From contig CACWKJ010000013.1 in assembly GCA_902761395.1 (NCBI GenBank), positions 1 through 14,041 on the forward strand: DNA of 14,041 bases, read 5' to 3'. The number at the start of each line of letters is the position of its first letter. The stretch's first letter is position 1. Positions 6,600 through 14,041 of this stretch are shown in pieces. Below the pieces are notes generated by a model that saw only the letters and a program-made list of their open reading frames with translations, did no database searches and was not told the origin of the DNA. The DNA comes from an uncultured Elusimicrobium sp. Its GTDB lineage: Bacteria; Elusimicrobiota; Endomicrobiia; Endomicrobiales; Endomicrobiaceae. The position numbers and the translations under genes were made by a program.

Positions 6600-7223
6600 G
6601 TGTTCACCGGAATAATAGAAGATATTGGTAAAGTAACAAATATTACAGATTCGCAAATAGAAATAGAAACTTGTTTAGACGACATTAAAACGGGTGACAG
6701 TGTTGCTGTTAACGGAGCATGTTTAACAGTAACAAAAATTAACGGCAAAAATCTTTCTTTTGATTACAGCCCTACAACAAGTGATATTACAAATATTTCG
6801 TTGCTTAAAAAAAATTCTGTTGTTAATTTGGAAAGAGCATTAACATTACAAACAAGACTTGGCGGGCACATAGTTTCAGGCCACATAGATACATCTGCAA
6901 AAATAGTTGATATAAAAAAGAGCGGTAACTTTTATTTTATTTCTTTTTCGGTTAACGAAAAAATAAAAAGATATGTAGTAAATAAAGGTTTTATTGCCAT
7001 AGACGGTATAAGTTTAACCGTAGCGGAAAATAACGAAACTGTTTTTTCTGTTACAATGATACCGGAAACATTTAATAAAACAATATTTCATACAAGAAAA
7101 ATAGGGGATATTGTAAATATAGAAATAGATGTTTTCGCAAAATATGTAGAAAAATTGTTTAACAAATCTAACGAGAAAAAAGATATAACGATGGATTTAC
7201 TTAAAGAAAACGGATTTATTTAG
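6600..7223 (+). CDS. ribE: Riboflavin synthase alpha subunit
   Basis: Riboflavin synthase dismutates two molecules of 6,7-dimethyl-8-ribityllumazine to riboflavin and the pyrimidine precursor, which returns to lumazine synthase (ribH, downstream). The 207-residue protein has two lumazine-binding barrels. The first holds MFTGIIE (1-7) and VNGACLTV (38-45). The linker carries GGHIVSGHID (88-97), and the second barrel IDGISLTV (134-141). The family ending NIEIDVFAKYVEKL (173-186) is present. The start is GTG, supported by AGGAG 6 bases upstream and by the canonical N-terminus. The gene follows ribD by 18 bases in the operon. No unusual residues were seen. Confidence 0.97.
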   Translation: MFTGIIEDIGKVTNITDSQIEIETCLDDIKTGDSVAVNGACLTVTKINGKNLSFDYSPTTSDITNISLLKKNSVVNLERALTLQTRLGGHIVSGHIDTSAKIVDIKKSGNFYFISFSVNEKIKRYVVNKGFIAIDGISLTVAENNETVFSVTMIPETFNKTIFHTRKIGDIVNIEIDVFAKYVEKLFNKSNEKKDITMDLLKENGFI

Positions 7224-7246
7224 AATATTTTGGGAGTGTAATAAAA

Positions 7247-8467
7247 ATGAAAACAAATAAAGATTTTTCAACGATAGAAAGTGCGATAAAAGATATAAAA
7301 GCGGGGAAAATGGTAATTGTTGTTGACGATCCTTCAAGAGAAAATGAAGGCGATTTGGTTTGTGCAGCACAAAAAGTTACGCCGCAAATAATAAATTTTA
7401 TGGCAAAAAATGCCAGAGGCTTAATTTGTGCTCCGGTTAACGGCAAAACATTAGACAGACTTGAAATAAATGTTATGGAAAGAAAAAATGTAGTAAGCAA
7501 TAAATATTCTTGCTCATTTACGGAATCTGTTGACTACAAAAAAGGAACAACAACAGGAATCTCCGCTTACGACAGAGCAAAAACAATTAAAGCATTATCC
7601 GATCATAAAACTGTTTCTTCCGATTTTGTAAGGCCGGGACATGTTTTTCCTTTAAGATATAAAGAGGGCGGAGTTTTGGTTAGAGCGGGACATACCGAAG
7701 CATCCGTAGATTTATCTTTACTTGCCGGTCTTGACGGAAGTGCGGTTATATGTGAAATTATGAAAGACGACGGGACGATGGCAAGAATGAAAGATCTTCT
7801 ATCTTTTGCCAAAAAACATAAACTAAAAATTATTACTGTTCAAGATTTAATTAAGTACAGAAGAGAAACCGAAAAATTAATAAAAGAAGTTGTTACCGTA
7901 AATTTCCCTACAAAGTTCGGTACATTTAAACTTTCTTTATTTGAAGATACAATAACAAAAGAAACTCATCTTGCAATAATAAAAGGTGATGTTAAAGGTA
8001 AAAAAAATGTGTTGGTAAGAGTTCATTCTTCTTGCGAAACAGGAGATATTTTTCACTCTTTAAAATGTGATTGCGGAGAACAGTTGGAAACGGCATTGCA
8101 AATGATAGAAAAAGAAGGAACAGGTGTAGTTTTGTATATGCATCAGGAAGGCAGGGGGATAGGACTTGCAAACAAATTAAAAGCATACAAGTTACAGGAA
8201 CAAGGTCTTGATACAGTTGAAGCAAATGTTGCTTTAGGTTTTGCTCCCGACTTAAGAGATTATGGTATAGGTGCACAAATTTTGTGTGAGCTTGGAATAT
8301 CTAGCATAAAACTTATGACAAACAACCCCAAAAAAATTATAGGTCTTGACGGTTACGGATTAAAAATAACAAAAAGGGTTCCTATAGAAATGAAACCGAA
8401 TGCAGTAAATAAAAGATATTTGAAAACAAAAAAAGAAAAAATGGGTCACAAATTAAAACTTATATAA
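7247..8467 (+). CDS. ribBA: Bifunctional 3,4-dihydroxy-2-butanone-4-phosphate synthase / GTP cyclohydrolase II
   Basis: This fusion starts both branches of riboflavin synthesis. The N-terminal domain (1 to about 210) makes dihydroxybutanone phosphate from ribulose 5-phosphate; the C-terminal domain (about 215-406) opens GTP. The first shows [10 protein letters not shown] (27-36), [11 protein letters not shown] (126-136) and GHTEASVDL (148-156). The second shows the zinc site in [11 protein letters not shown] and KCDCGEQL (Cys263, Cys274, Cys276), HQEGRGIGL (299-307) and DTVEAN (322-327), plus LMTNNPKKI (356-364). All key residues of both activities look present, so both should work. The only variation seen is in the acidic loop, DDPSRE where DDEDRE is common. 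GGGAG lies 10 bases before the ATG. The gene is 23 bases after ribE, in the Bacillus-like order ribD-E-BA-H. Confidence 0.97.
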   Translation: MKTNKDFSTIESAIKDIKAGKMVIVVDDPSRENEGDLVCAAQKVTPQIINFMAKNARGLICAPVNGKTLDRLEINVMERKNVVSNKYSCSFTESVDYKKGTTTGISAYDRAKTIKALSDHKTVSSDFVRPGHVFPLRYKEGGVLVRAGHTEASVDLSLLAGLDGSAVICEIMKDDGTMARMKDLLSFAKKHKLKIITVQDLIKYRRETEKLIKEVVTVNFPTKFGTFKLSLFEDTITKETHLAIIKGDVKGKKNVLVRVHSSCETGDIFHSLKCDCGEQLETALQMIEKEGTGVVLYMHQEGRGIGLANKLKAYKLQEQGLDTVEANVALGFAPDLRDYGIGAQILCELGISSIKLMTNNPKKIIGLDGYGLKITKRVPIEMKPNAVNKRYLKTKKEKMGHKLKLI

Positions 8468-8483
8468 GTTTTCGGAGGAAAAA

Positions 8484-8945
8484 ATGAAAACAATAAATGG
8501 TCAATTAAATTCTGAAGGTAAAAAGTTTGCTATCGTTGTATCGAGATTTAACGAGTTTATAACAAATAAACTTATTTCCGGTGCAGTAGATATTTTAAAA
8601 AGACACGGAACAAACGAAGATGATATTACAACCGTTTGGGTTCCCGGAGCATTTGAAATTTCCGCTGTGGCAAAAAAATTGGCGGATTCAGGTAAATACG
8701 ATGCAATCATTTGCTTGGGTTGCGTTATAAGAGGAGCAACCCCGCATTTTGATTATGTATCCGCGGAAGTATCGAAAGGGGTTGCTATGATTGGTTTATC
8801 AAGCAAAGTACCTGTAAGTTTTGGAGTATTAACTACGGATTCAATAGAGCAGGCAATAGAAAGAGCCGGAACAAAAGCGGGAAACAAAGGTTCCGATGCT
8901 GCATTAACCGCAATAGAAATGGTAAGTTTATACGAACAGATATAA
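8484..8945 (+). CDS. ribH: 6,7-dimethyl-8-ribityllumazine synthase
   Basis: Lumazine synthase condenses the ribityl-aminopyrimidine with dihydroxybutanone phosphate to give the direct precursor of riboflavin, usually as an icosahedral or pentameric assembly. The 153-residue protein carries SRFNEFIT (20-27), VPGAFEIS (53-60), [14 protein letters not shown] (79-92, with His88 as the expected catalytic residue), [12 protein letters not shown] (113-124) and [10 protein letters not shown] (127-136, Arg127 binding phosphate). It has the family's normal length. GGAGG lies 5 bases before the ATG, and the gene is 16 bases after ribBA. It ends the operon, followed at once by a strong hairpin terminator. 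Confidence 0.97.
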   Translation: MKTINGQLNSEGKKFAIVVSRFNEFITNKLISGAVDILKRHGTNEDDITTVWVPGAFEISAVAKKLADSGKYDAIICLGCVIRGATPHFDYVSAEVSKGVAMIGLSSKVPVSFGVLTTDSIEQAIERAGTKAGNKGSDAALTAIEMVSLYEQI

Positions 8946-8961
8946 ATGTAGTTTATAACGG

Positions 8962-9004
8962 ACGATGTATAATTTACAATCGTTGTAGATTATACATCGT
9001 TTTT
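8962..9004 (+). terminator. Strong hairpin terminator between convergent ribH and sugar transferase genes
   Basis: ACGATGTATAAT (8962-8973) is perfectly complementary to 8989-9000 (12 bp). An inner stem TACAA/TTGTA (8975-8979 with 8983-8987) and a T-G wobble make about 18 bp with a 3-base TCG loop. Five T residues follow (9000-9004), so it fits termination of the rib operon. It also begins 2 bases past the stop of the minus-strand transferase gene, but on that side there is no T run, so termination in that direction would be weaker. Confidence 0.8.
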
Positions 9005-10343
9005 AATTTGTGAGTTTGCTGTCTTTAACAAAAGCCCTTTTTAGTGTCTTAAACATTATTTCAATATCCAATAAAAATGAAGCGTTTTTTACATACCAAA
9101 TATCATAAGCCAATCTTACAAAAGCATCTTTAAAATATTCGTTTTTTTGCTCGTCATTCTTAAATACCGGTGTTTGTATAGTTGAATAGTTACAAGGTGC
9201 TTTAAAGTTCAGTTGAGACCATCCGGTGAGTCCGGGTTTTACCAAAGTTCTTAAATTATAAATAGGAATATAATTATTCAATAATTTACTGTCTTCTAAT
9301 TGTAATGGTCTTGGTCCTACAACAGAAAGGTTTCCATCAAGGATATTTATAATTTGAAGAATTTCATCTAATCTGAATTTTCTTAAAAAAAGACCGATTT
9401 TAGTAAATTGCTCTGTTCCGTTAATCATTGTTCTAAATTTACATATCTGAATAGGTTTGCCCTCGAATCCTATTCTTTCCTGGAAAAATACAGGATTTTG
9501 TTTATCTATAAATAAAATCAAACAATAAATTATTATGCCTATAGGAAACAATACGGGAATTAAACAAATTGAAAACAAAATATCGAACAATCTTTTTCCT
9601 ATCGGATAAATTAAATTTTTGTGTCTGTTACTTATATCTTTTAATAACCAATTGATATTTTTTAAAGTTTCTTTCGATAATCTTGAAAAAATGTTTTCGA
9701 ATAAAAACAAGTCGGTAACACAATAAATTCCTTTTGATGTGAAATTTGTAAATATTATCGTGGATATATCGTTATTTTCTTCGAGAAGATTATTCGCTAT
9801 TAACAAGAAATCAATGTCGCCGGTGTCTAAAGTTTGCGGTATTTCCTGCACATTTTTAAAATCATAAACAAACTTGTAACTGTTATCTTGTTTTAATGTT
9901 TCTTTAATTTTATCTAAGGTTCTGCTGTCTCCCAACGATATTATTCTTGTTTGATAGAAATGTAATCCGGCATAAATTTTTCTTGATAAAAACACATAAA
10001 TATAAAAAATCAATAAAATTAACAGTAAGTTTGTTTTAGGTGTAGGAATATTAAACAAATTAACACCGAAATAAATTCCTGTTGAAGATAGTACGAAAGA
10101 AACAATAAATGCTGTGGATGTTTCTATAAAATAATTTGTGTGTTTTTTGTAAGATACTTTTAAGTCGTAAAAAGAAAAAATCAAGAGTAAAATTGAGTTC
10201 AGTATAAATACAGGCAACATTACTTTACAATTGCTTAGAAAAAATGCAAAATCCCATTCACCGCTTACGGAACGAATTGTTATAATAAAAGCGGTGAGTG
10301 AAAAAAATACTATAAAATCTAATATTAAGAATAAAAATCTCAT
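9003..10343 (-). CDS. Polyprenyl-phosphate sugar-1-phosphate transferase (initiating glycosyltransferase)
   Basis: Proteins of this family start surface-polysaccharide synthesis by moving a sugar 1-phosphate from a nucleotide sugar onto undecaprenyl phosphate at the inner face of the membrane. The 446-residue protein has four hydrophobic N-terminal segments (about 1-23, 40-60, 72-95, 105-121), a soluble nucleotide-binding-like domain (about 130-215), and a C-terminal bacterial sugar transferase domain. The latter shows KRLFDI (250-255), a hydrophobic helix (about 255-279), QERIG (288-292), KFRTM (302-306), the Asp326-Glu327 catalytic pair in RLDE, VVGPRP (341-346) and KPGLTGWSQLN (369-379). 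The WcaJ-like layout is complete. The ATG at 10343 has only a weak AGG upstream. It diverges from a glycosyltransferase operon with which it shares its promoter region. The sugar used is unknown. Confidence 0.93.
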   Translation of the reverse strand: MRFLFLILDFIVFFSLTAFIITIRSVSGEWDFAFFLSNCKVMLPVFILNSILLLIFSFYDLKVSYKKHTNYFIETSTAFIVSFVLSSTGIYFGVNLFNIPTPKTNLLLILLIFYIYVFLSRKIYAGLHFYQTRIISLGDSRTLDKIKETLKQDNSYKFVYDFKNVQEIPQTLDTGDIDFLLIANNLLEENNDISTIIFTNFTSKGIYCVTDLFLFENIFSRLSKETLKNINWLLKDISNRHKNLIYPIGKRLFDILFSICLIPVLFPIGIIIYCLILFIDKQNPVFFQERIGFEGKPIQICKFRTMINGTEQFTKIGLFLRKFRLDEILQIINILDGNLSVVGPRPLQLEDSKLLNNYIPIYNLRTLVKPGLTGWSQLNFKAPCNYSTIQTPVFKNDEQKNEYFKDAFVRLAYDIWYVKNASFLLDIEIMFKTLKRAFVKDSKLTN

Positions 10344-10366
10344 AAATTTTATACCTGAGATTTTTT

Positions 10367-10375
10367 ATTATAGCA
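10367..10375 (-). promoter_or_regulatory. Extended -10 promoter for the sugar transferase gene
   Basis: On the minus strand TGCTATAAT (10375-10367) is a perfect extended -10 element. The -35 region is weak, as is common for extended -10 promoters. Transcription would start near 10360 and give a leader of about 17 bases. It is the exact mirror of the plus-strand element at 10397-10405. Confidence 0.6.
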
Positions 10376-10396
10376 TTAAAAAACTATTATTAAAAT

Positions 10397-10405
10397 TGCT
10401 ATAAT
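10397..10405 (+). promoter_or_regulatory. Extended -10 promoter for the glycosyltransferase operon
   Basis: TGCTATAAT is a perfect extended -10 element. The only -35-like sequence at suitable distance is TTAAAA, which is weak. Transcription would start near 10412. GGGGA at 10435-10439, 8 bases before the ATG at 10448, serves as ribosome binding site. Confidence 0.6.
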
Positions 10406-10447
10406 TAAAGATAATTTTTATTAATTAAAAGTTCGGGGAAAATTTTA

Positions 10448-11251
10448 ATGCAATTTTCTGTTTTGATGTCGGTATATTATAAAGACAATCCCGTATGGTT
10501 AAAACAAGCTGTTGATAGTGTACTTAATAATACAATAAAGCCTAACCAAATAGTTGTGGTTATTGACGGACAAATACCCAACGAATTGGAACAGGTTATA
10601 ACTGAATACAAAGAAAGTTTAGATATATTAAGACTTGAAAAAAATTCAGGTCTTGGAGCAGCATTACAACAAGGTCTTTTAAAATGTAAATATCCGCTTG
10701 TTGCAAGAATGGATAGTGACGATATTTCTTTGTCTGACAGATTTGAAAAGCAATTGAGAGAATTTGAAAATAATTCGAACTTAACAATAGTCGGCGGTTA
10801 TATACAGGAATTTGATTCTCAAACCAATAAAGAAATTTCAATAAGAAAAGTTCCGTTGGAAGATAAACAAATAAAGAAATTTATTAAAACTCGTTCTCCC
10901 TTTAATCATGTAACGGTAATGTTTAAAAAAGAAGATGTTTTAAAAGTTGGAAATTATCAACCGTTTTATCAAATGGAAGATTATTTTTTATGGACAAGGT
11001 TGGTTAAAGAAAAATTTCAAATGAAAAATATTTCTATAATTCTTGTGAATGTTAGAATAGATAAAAGTATGTTTGAGCGTCGTGGCGGATATAAATATTT
11101 TCAAAGTAATAAGGAAATATCAAAACAAATGTTAAAAATGAAAATAATAAATTATCCTTATTATTTGTTTAATGTAACAATAAGATTTATTACACAAGTT
11201 TTAATGCCAAACAGCATAAGAACATTTTTCTATAAAAAGGTTTTGCGATGA
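10448..11251 (+). CDS. Family 2 glycosyltransferase, AmsE-like
   Basis: GT2 enzymes are inverting transferases that move a sugar from a nucleotide donor onto a growing lipid-linked oligosaccharide at the cytoplasmic face of the membrane. The 267-residue protein has the GT-A start FSVLMSVYYKDNP (3-15), VVVIDG (36-41), and ARMDSDD (86-92), whose Asp89 and Asp91 form the metal-binding DXD. MEDYFLW (176-182) supplies Glu177-Asp178, where the catalytic base is expected. The pattern SVLMSVY...DNP...ARMDSDD matches the AmsE type found in exopolysaccharide clusters. There are no membrane segments apart from a moderately hydrophobic C-terminal stretch (about 233-253) that may associate with the membrane. 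It begins a plus-strand operon and overlaps the next gene by 4 bases (ATGA). Donor and acceptor are unknown. Confidence 0.92.
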   Translation: MQFSVLMSVYYKDNPVWLKQAVDSVLNNTIKPNQIVVVIDGQIPNELEQVITEYKESLDILRLEKNSGLGAALQQGLLKCKYPLVARMDSDDISLSDRFEKQLREFENNSNLTIVGGYIQEFDSQTNKEISIRKVPLEDKQIKKFIKTRSPFNHVTVMFKKEDVLKVGNYQPFYQMEDYFLWTRLVKEKFQMKNISIILVNVRIDKSMFERRGGYKYFQSNKEISKQMLKMKIINYPYYLFNVTIRFITQVLMPNSIRTFFYKKVLR

Positions 11252-12345
11252 AAAAGATTTGTTATGTTATATCTACTCTTCAGAAAACAGGCCCTGTTAA
11301 TGTTTTATATAACTTGGTCAAAAATTTAGATAGAACACAATTTGAACCTTGCATAATAACATTGTCTAAAGAACCTCAAAACTCGTCAATAAATGATTTT
11401 AAAAAACTAAATATAGATATAGTACCGTTAAATTTGGGCAGAACAAAATCTTTCTTTTTAGGTCCAAAAAAATTAAAAACAATCGTAGATAGGATAAATC
11501 CGGATATTGTTCATTCTCATTGCTTTAGATCTTCTTTGTTTTCTGCAATATCATTAGATAAATACAAAAAAACAGCAACTATTCACTGTGATTATAAAAC
11601 TGATTTTAAAATGTTCTACGGAAAGTTTTTTGGATATATGATGTATATGTTAATGAACTATTCTTTAAAAAAAATAAAAAATAATATTTGTGTTTCTAAA
11701 CAATTATCGGACATTTTAAACGAGAGAGAAAAGAATATAAAGTTTAATTATATCGATAACGGAATAGATACTGATTATTTTAAACCTGCGGAGAATAAAA
11801 CGGAATTAAGAGAAAAGTTAAACTTGTCAAAATATAAAAAAATATTTATTTGGTGCGGAACTTTTATAGAAAGGAAATCTCCGTTAACATTGGTGAATGC
11901 TGTAAAACAAATAAAGAACGAAAATTTGTTTTTCGTTTTTTGCGGGGAAGGAAAATATTTGGATATTTGTAAAAAAGAACTTATGGAAAACAAAAATGTT
12001 TTATTTACCGGCTATGTGAAAAATATAAAAGAATATTTACAGGCAAGTGATTATTATATATCTACTTCTTTATCGGAAGGATTTCATTTAACCGTATATG
12101 AAGCATTGTCCTGCGGATTACCGACAATCTTAACAGATATTTTTGCTTATGATGAGTTAACAAAAAAAGAAATAGGATTGTTTTTTAAAGCTAAAGATAT
12201 TAAGGATTTAAAAGATATAATTAATGATATTTTAAATATAGATTATGTTTTGTATTCAAATAATGCAATTAATCTAATAGAGAATAAATTCTCATCAAAA
12301 CTTATGAGTAAGAAATATCAGGAATTTTATGAGGATATTTGCTAA
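11248..12345 (+). CDS. Family 4 glycosyltransferase (GT-B fold)
   Basis: GT4 enzymes are retaining sugar transferases with two Rossmann-like domains. The 365-residue protein starts with KICYVISTLQKTGP (3-16), a donor/acceptor loop of the type seen in capsule and exopolysaccharide GT4 proteins. It has IVHSHCFRS (87-95) in the N-terminal domain and YIDNGIDTDYF (168-178) at the domain link. The C-terminal domain has FIWCGTFIERK (200-210), FCGEG (231-235), FTGYV (253-257) and the EX7E motif with Glu277 and Glu285 in SEGFHLTVYEAL. It is soluble and probably peripheral at the inner membrane. Its ATG overlaps the stop of the previous gene by 4 bases, which suggests translational coupling. Its sugar specificity is not readable. 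Confidence 0.93.
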   Translation: MKKICYVISTLQKTGPVNVLYNLVKNLDRTQFEPCIITLSKEPQNSSINDFKKLNIDIVPLNLGRTKSFFLGPKKLKTIVDRINPDIVHSHCFRSSLFSAISLDKYKKTATIHCDYKTDFKMFYGKFFGYMMYMLMNYSLKKIKNNICVSKQLSDILNEREKNIKFNYIDNGIDTDYFKPAENKTELREKLNLSKYKKIFIWCGTFIERKSPLTLVNAVKQIKNENLFFVFCGEGKYLDICKKELMENKNVLFTGYVKNIKEYLQASDYYISTSLSEGFHLTVYEALSCGLPTILTDIFAYDELTKKEIGLFFKAKDIKDLKDIINDILNIDYVLYSNNAINLIENKFSSKLMSKKYQEFYEDIC

Positions 12346-13424
12346 TGATTTATTTTGTATCAATATTTTCATTAGTTTTTTTATTAAGTTTTACGGATTT
12401 TTCAAAGAAATTCAGCAATCTCGGGACAAATATTTCTATCGTACTGTTAAGTATGTTAGCCGGTTTTAGAAATGTAGGCGGAAAAGATTTTGAAGCATAT
12501 CGCTTTTTATATGATACCGGGTTAAGTATTGGAGATACGGAAATCGGATATAATTTCCTAAATACCTTATTTCATAATATCGGTATTTCTTATAATATAT
12601 TTTTGTTCATAATTTCTTTGTTTTCTATAATTGTTTTAGTAAAAGCTCTTCAAAAAATATCGGTGTACCCGCAATTGTCTTTATTGTTATACATTGGAAC
12701 ATATTTTTTCTTTTATGATATGGTTCTTAACAGGCAAATGATAGCGATATCGTTACTGTTGTGGGTAATGTTTTTTTGGGAAAAGAATAAAATATATTCG
12801 ATATCATTACTTATCTTGGCATTTTTATTTCATAAGAGCATAATAATTGTTTTTCCTTTTTTGTTGATTTTTGAATTTGCTAAAAATAAAAAATATAGAT
12901 GGATGTTTTTGTTTGTTTTAGGCATAATTTTAGCATTAGTTATAACTCCCAAAGATTTGCTGGACATAATTATTACCAATAGCTTTACGGTAAATAACAG
13001 ACTCAGCGGTTATATATTACAACAAGAAAATAGTCTGATAGCTTACAATGTTGAAATATTTGAATATATTAAATTAATAATAATGATTTTTATTGTAATT
13101 CCTGTTTGGAAGCAATTGTATGCCAATAAAAAAACTTTAATATGGTTATTTTTTTATTTTGTCGGTGCAATTTTTCTATTATGGAGCAGCAAATATGAAA
13201 TTATGTCTAGATTGTATATATATTTTGATTTAAGTTTTATAGTTTTATTTGCATATTGCTTGGAAGCATATATTCATAGATTTTCGCTGTCAGATAAACA
13301 ATTTAAGTTTTGTATTTACTTTATTGTGGGAATTTTAGCTATAATTTCGGTTTGTTATAGAGCTTATAATTTTGGGGATTTCCTTTCGGAATATCAATTT
13401 TATTTTATGGAAACTTTAGTATGA
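12345..13424 (+). CDS. EpsG-family membrane protein, probable polysaccharide polymerase
   Basis: The 359-residue protein is almost wholly hydrophobic with about nine or ten membrane segments. It shows EpsG/Wzy-like landmarks: GFRNVGGKDFEAY (40-52), where EpsG proteins read GTDY..Y, then EIGYNFLN (66-73), LNRQMIAISLLLW (128-140) and FHKSIIIVFP (162-171). Such proteins join lipid-linked repeat units into long chains outside the inner membrane. The ATG at 12345 shares one base with the previous stop (TAATG) and has GAGG 10 bases upstream. An in-frame TTG at 12339 would add two residues but sits too near that site, so the ATG is preferred. Its place among glycosyltransferases supports the polymerase role. 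Membrane proteins of this kind diverge fast, so the exact family assignment is moderate. Confidence 0.8.
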   Translation: MIYFVSIFSLVFLLSFTDFSKKFSNLGTNISIVLLSMLAGFRNVGGKDFEAYRFLYDTGLSIGDTEIGYNFLNTLFHNIGISYNIFLFIISLFSIIVLVKALQKISVYPQLSLLLYIGTYFFFYDMVLNRQMIAISLLLWVMFFWEKNKIYSISLLILAFLFHKSIIIVFPFLLIFEFAKNKKYRWMFLFVLGIILALVITPKDLLDIIITNSFTVNNRLSGYILQQENSLIAYNVEIFEYIKLIIMIFIVIPVWKQLYANKKTLIWLFFYFVGAIFLLWSSKYEIMSRLYIYFDLSFIVLFAYCLEAYIHRFSLSDKQFKFCIYFIVGILAIISVCYRAYNFGDFLSEYQFYFMETLV

Positions 13425-14041
13425 TAACTGTTTTTACACCAACTTATAACAGAGCATATTTATTACCAAAACTTTATGAAAGTTTGTTAAGACAAACTAA
13501 TAAGTGTTTTGAATGGATTATTGTTGATGACGGCAGTAATGATAATACGGAACAAGTATGTAATTCTTGGATAAAAGATTGTAAAACTTTCAAAATAACT
13601 TATTTAAGACAAAAAAATCAGGGTAAGCATATTGCAATTAATACCGGAGTAAAATTTGCAAAAGGAGAATTGTTTTTTATCGTTGATAGTGACGATTATT
13701 TATCAAATGATGCAATAGACAATTTGTATCACTTTTATGAACAAATAAAAGATGATGACAGTTTTGCCGGTGTAAGCGGAATGAAAACTTATGTAAACGG
13801 ATGTAGAATTGGTGGAAAATTTCCATTTAAAACTATAGATTGTTCCATGATAGATATAAGAAATAAATATAAAATTAAGGGAGATATGGCAGAAGCTTTT
13901 AAAACTAAGATTTTAAGACAATATCCTTTCCCGCAATTTGAAGGAGAAAATTTTTTAAGTGAAGATGCTGTTTGGAATAAAATAGGTTCAAAATATTTGC
14001 TTCGTTATTTTAACAAGAACATATATTTTACAGAATATCTT
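13421..14041 (+). CDS. Family 2 glycosyltransferase, C-terminus beyond the window
   Basis: The reading frame from the ATG at 13421 is open for 207 codons to the right edge. It starts ITVFTPTYNRAYLLPKLYESL, the classic GT-A opening, and continues with WIIVDDGSNDNTE (32-44), GKHIAINTGVKFAKGE (68-83), and FIVDSDD (86-92) giving the metal-binding Asp89/Asp91. SEDAVWNK (180-187) has Glu181-Asp182 in the place of the catalytic base. It overlaps the EpsG-like gene by 4 bases (ATGA), so it is translated as part of the same operon. It is distinct from the GT2 at 10448, resembling the common TPTYNR type rather than AmsE. About 60-100 residues are probably missing on the right. Confidence 0.92.
   Translation, partial: MITVFTPTYNRAYLLPKLYESLLRQTNKCFEWIIVDDGSNDNTEQVCNSWIKDCKTFKITYLRQKNQGKHIAINTGVKFAKGELFFIVDSDDYLSNDAIDNLYHFYEQIKDDDSFAGVSGMKTYVNGCRIGGKFPFKTIDCSMIDIRNKYKIKGDMAEAFKTKILRQYPFPQFEGENFLSEDAVWNKIGSKYLLRYFNKNIYFTEYL

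Noticed and set aside
7992..8276. Minus-strand open frames inside ribBA, ribD and ribH
   Set aside because: They are antisense shadows of well-conserved genes, with no plausible start signal or domain.
12339..12344. TTG start for the EpsG-like gene
   Set aside because: The ATG at 12345 has better spacing from GAGG and a standard TAATG stop-start overlap.

Overview
The window is strongly AT-rich bacterial DNA with dense, mostly overlapping genes, standard stop codons (TGA, TAA), GGAG-type ribosome binding sites and sigma-70-type promoters. The gene set (dTDP-rhamnose enzymes, a GH94 sugar phosphorylase, a full riboflavin operon under an FMN riboswitch, and a surface-polysaccharide cluster) suggests a low-GC, possibly host-associated bacterium. 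Nothing here fixes the phylum. Low-GC Firmicutes, Elusimicrobiota and Vampirovibrionia/Melainabacteria-type gut bacteria all remain open. No tRNA, rRNA, CRISPR array, insertion sequence or phage gene was seen.

Left block (1-4602, minus strand). One apparent operon reads leftward: a GH94 phosphorylase, a small secreted protein with no recognised function, rfbC and rfbD. rfbD is broken by an exact 7-bp tandem duplication (514-527). Deleting one copy restores an almost complete RmlD that runs to the window edge. GH94 enzymes release a sugar 1-phosphate, and glucose 1-phosphate is the entry metabolite of dTDP-rhamnose synthesis, so the co-transcription may be functional.

Middle block (4603-8945, plus strand). 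A divergent promoter region with a dyad symmetry separates the GH94 operon from a dCMP deaminase gene, which looks leaderless. It is followed by an FMN riboswitch with an intrinsic terminator and by ribD-ribE-ribBA-ribH, a complete set for making riboflavin from GTP and ribulose 5-phosphate apart from the separate phosphatase step. A strong hairpin ends this operon.

Right block (9003-14041). A polyprenyl-phosphate sugar-1-phosphate transferase on the minus strand and a plus-strand run of glycosyltransferases plus an EpsG-like polymerase diverge from a shared intergenic region. That region has two mirror-image extended -10 promoters. The four plus-strand genes overlap by 1 to 4 bases, and the last runs off the right edge. 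Together they look like the start of an exopolysaccharide or O-antigen locus: initiation, extension and polymerisation.

Most of the content belongs to known families. The parts most worth a second look are the heptamer-duplication frameshift in rfbD, the GH94/rhamnose linkage, the leaderless deaminase, the mirrored promoters, and the unusual zinc-site sequence in RibD.
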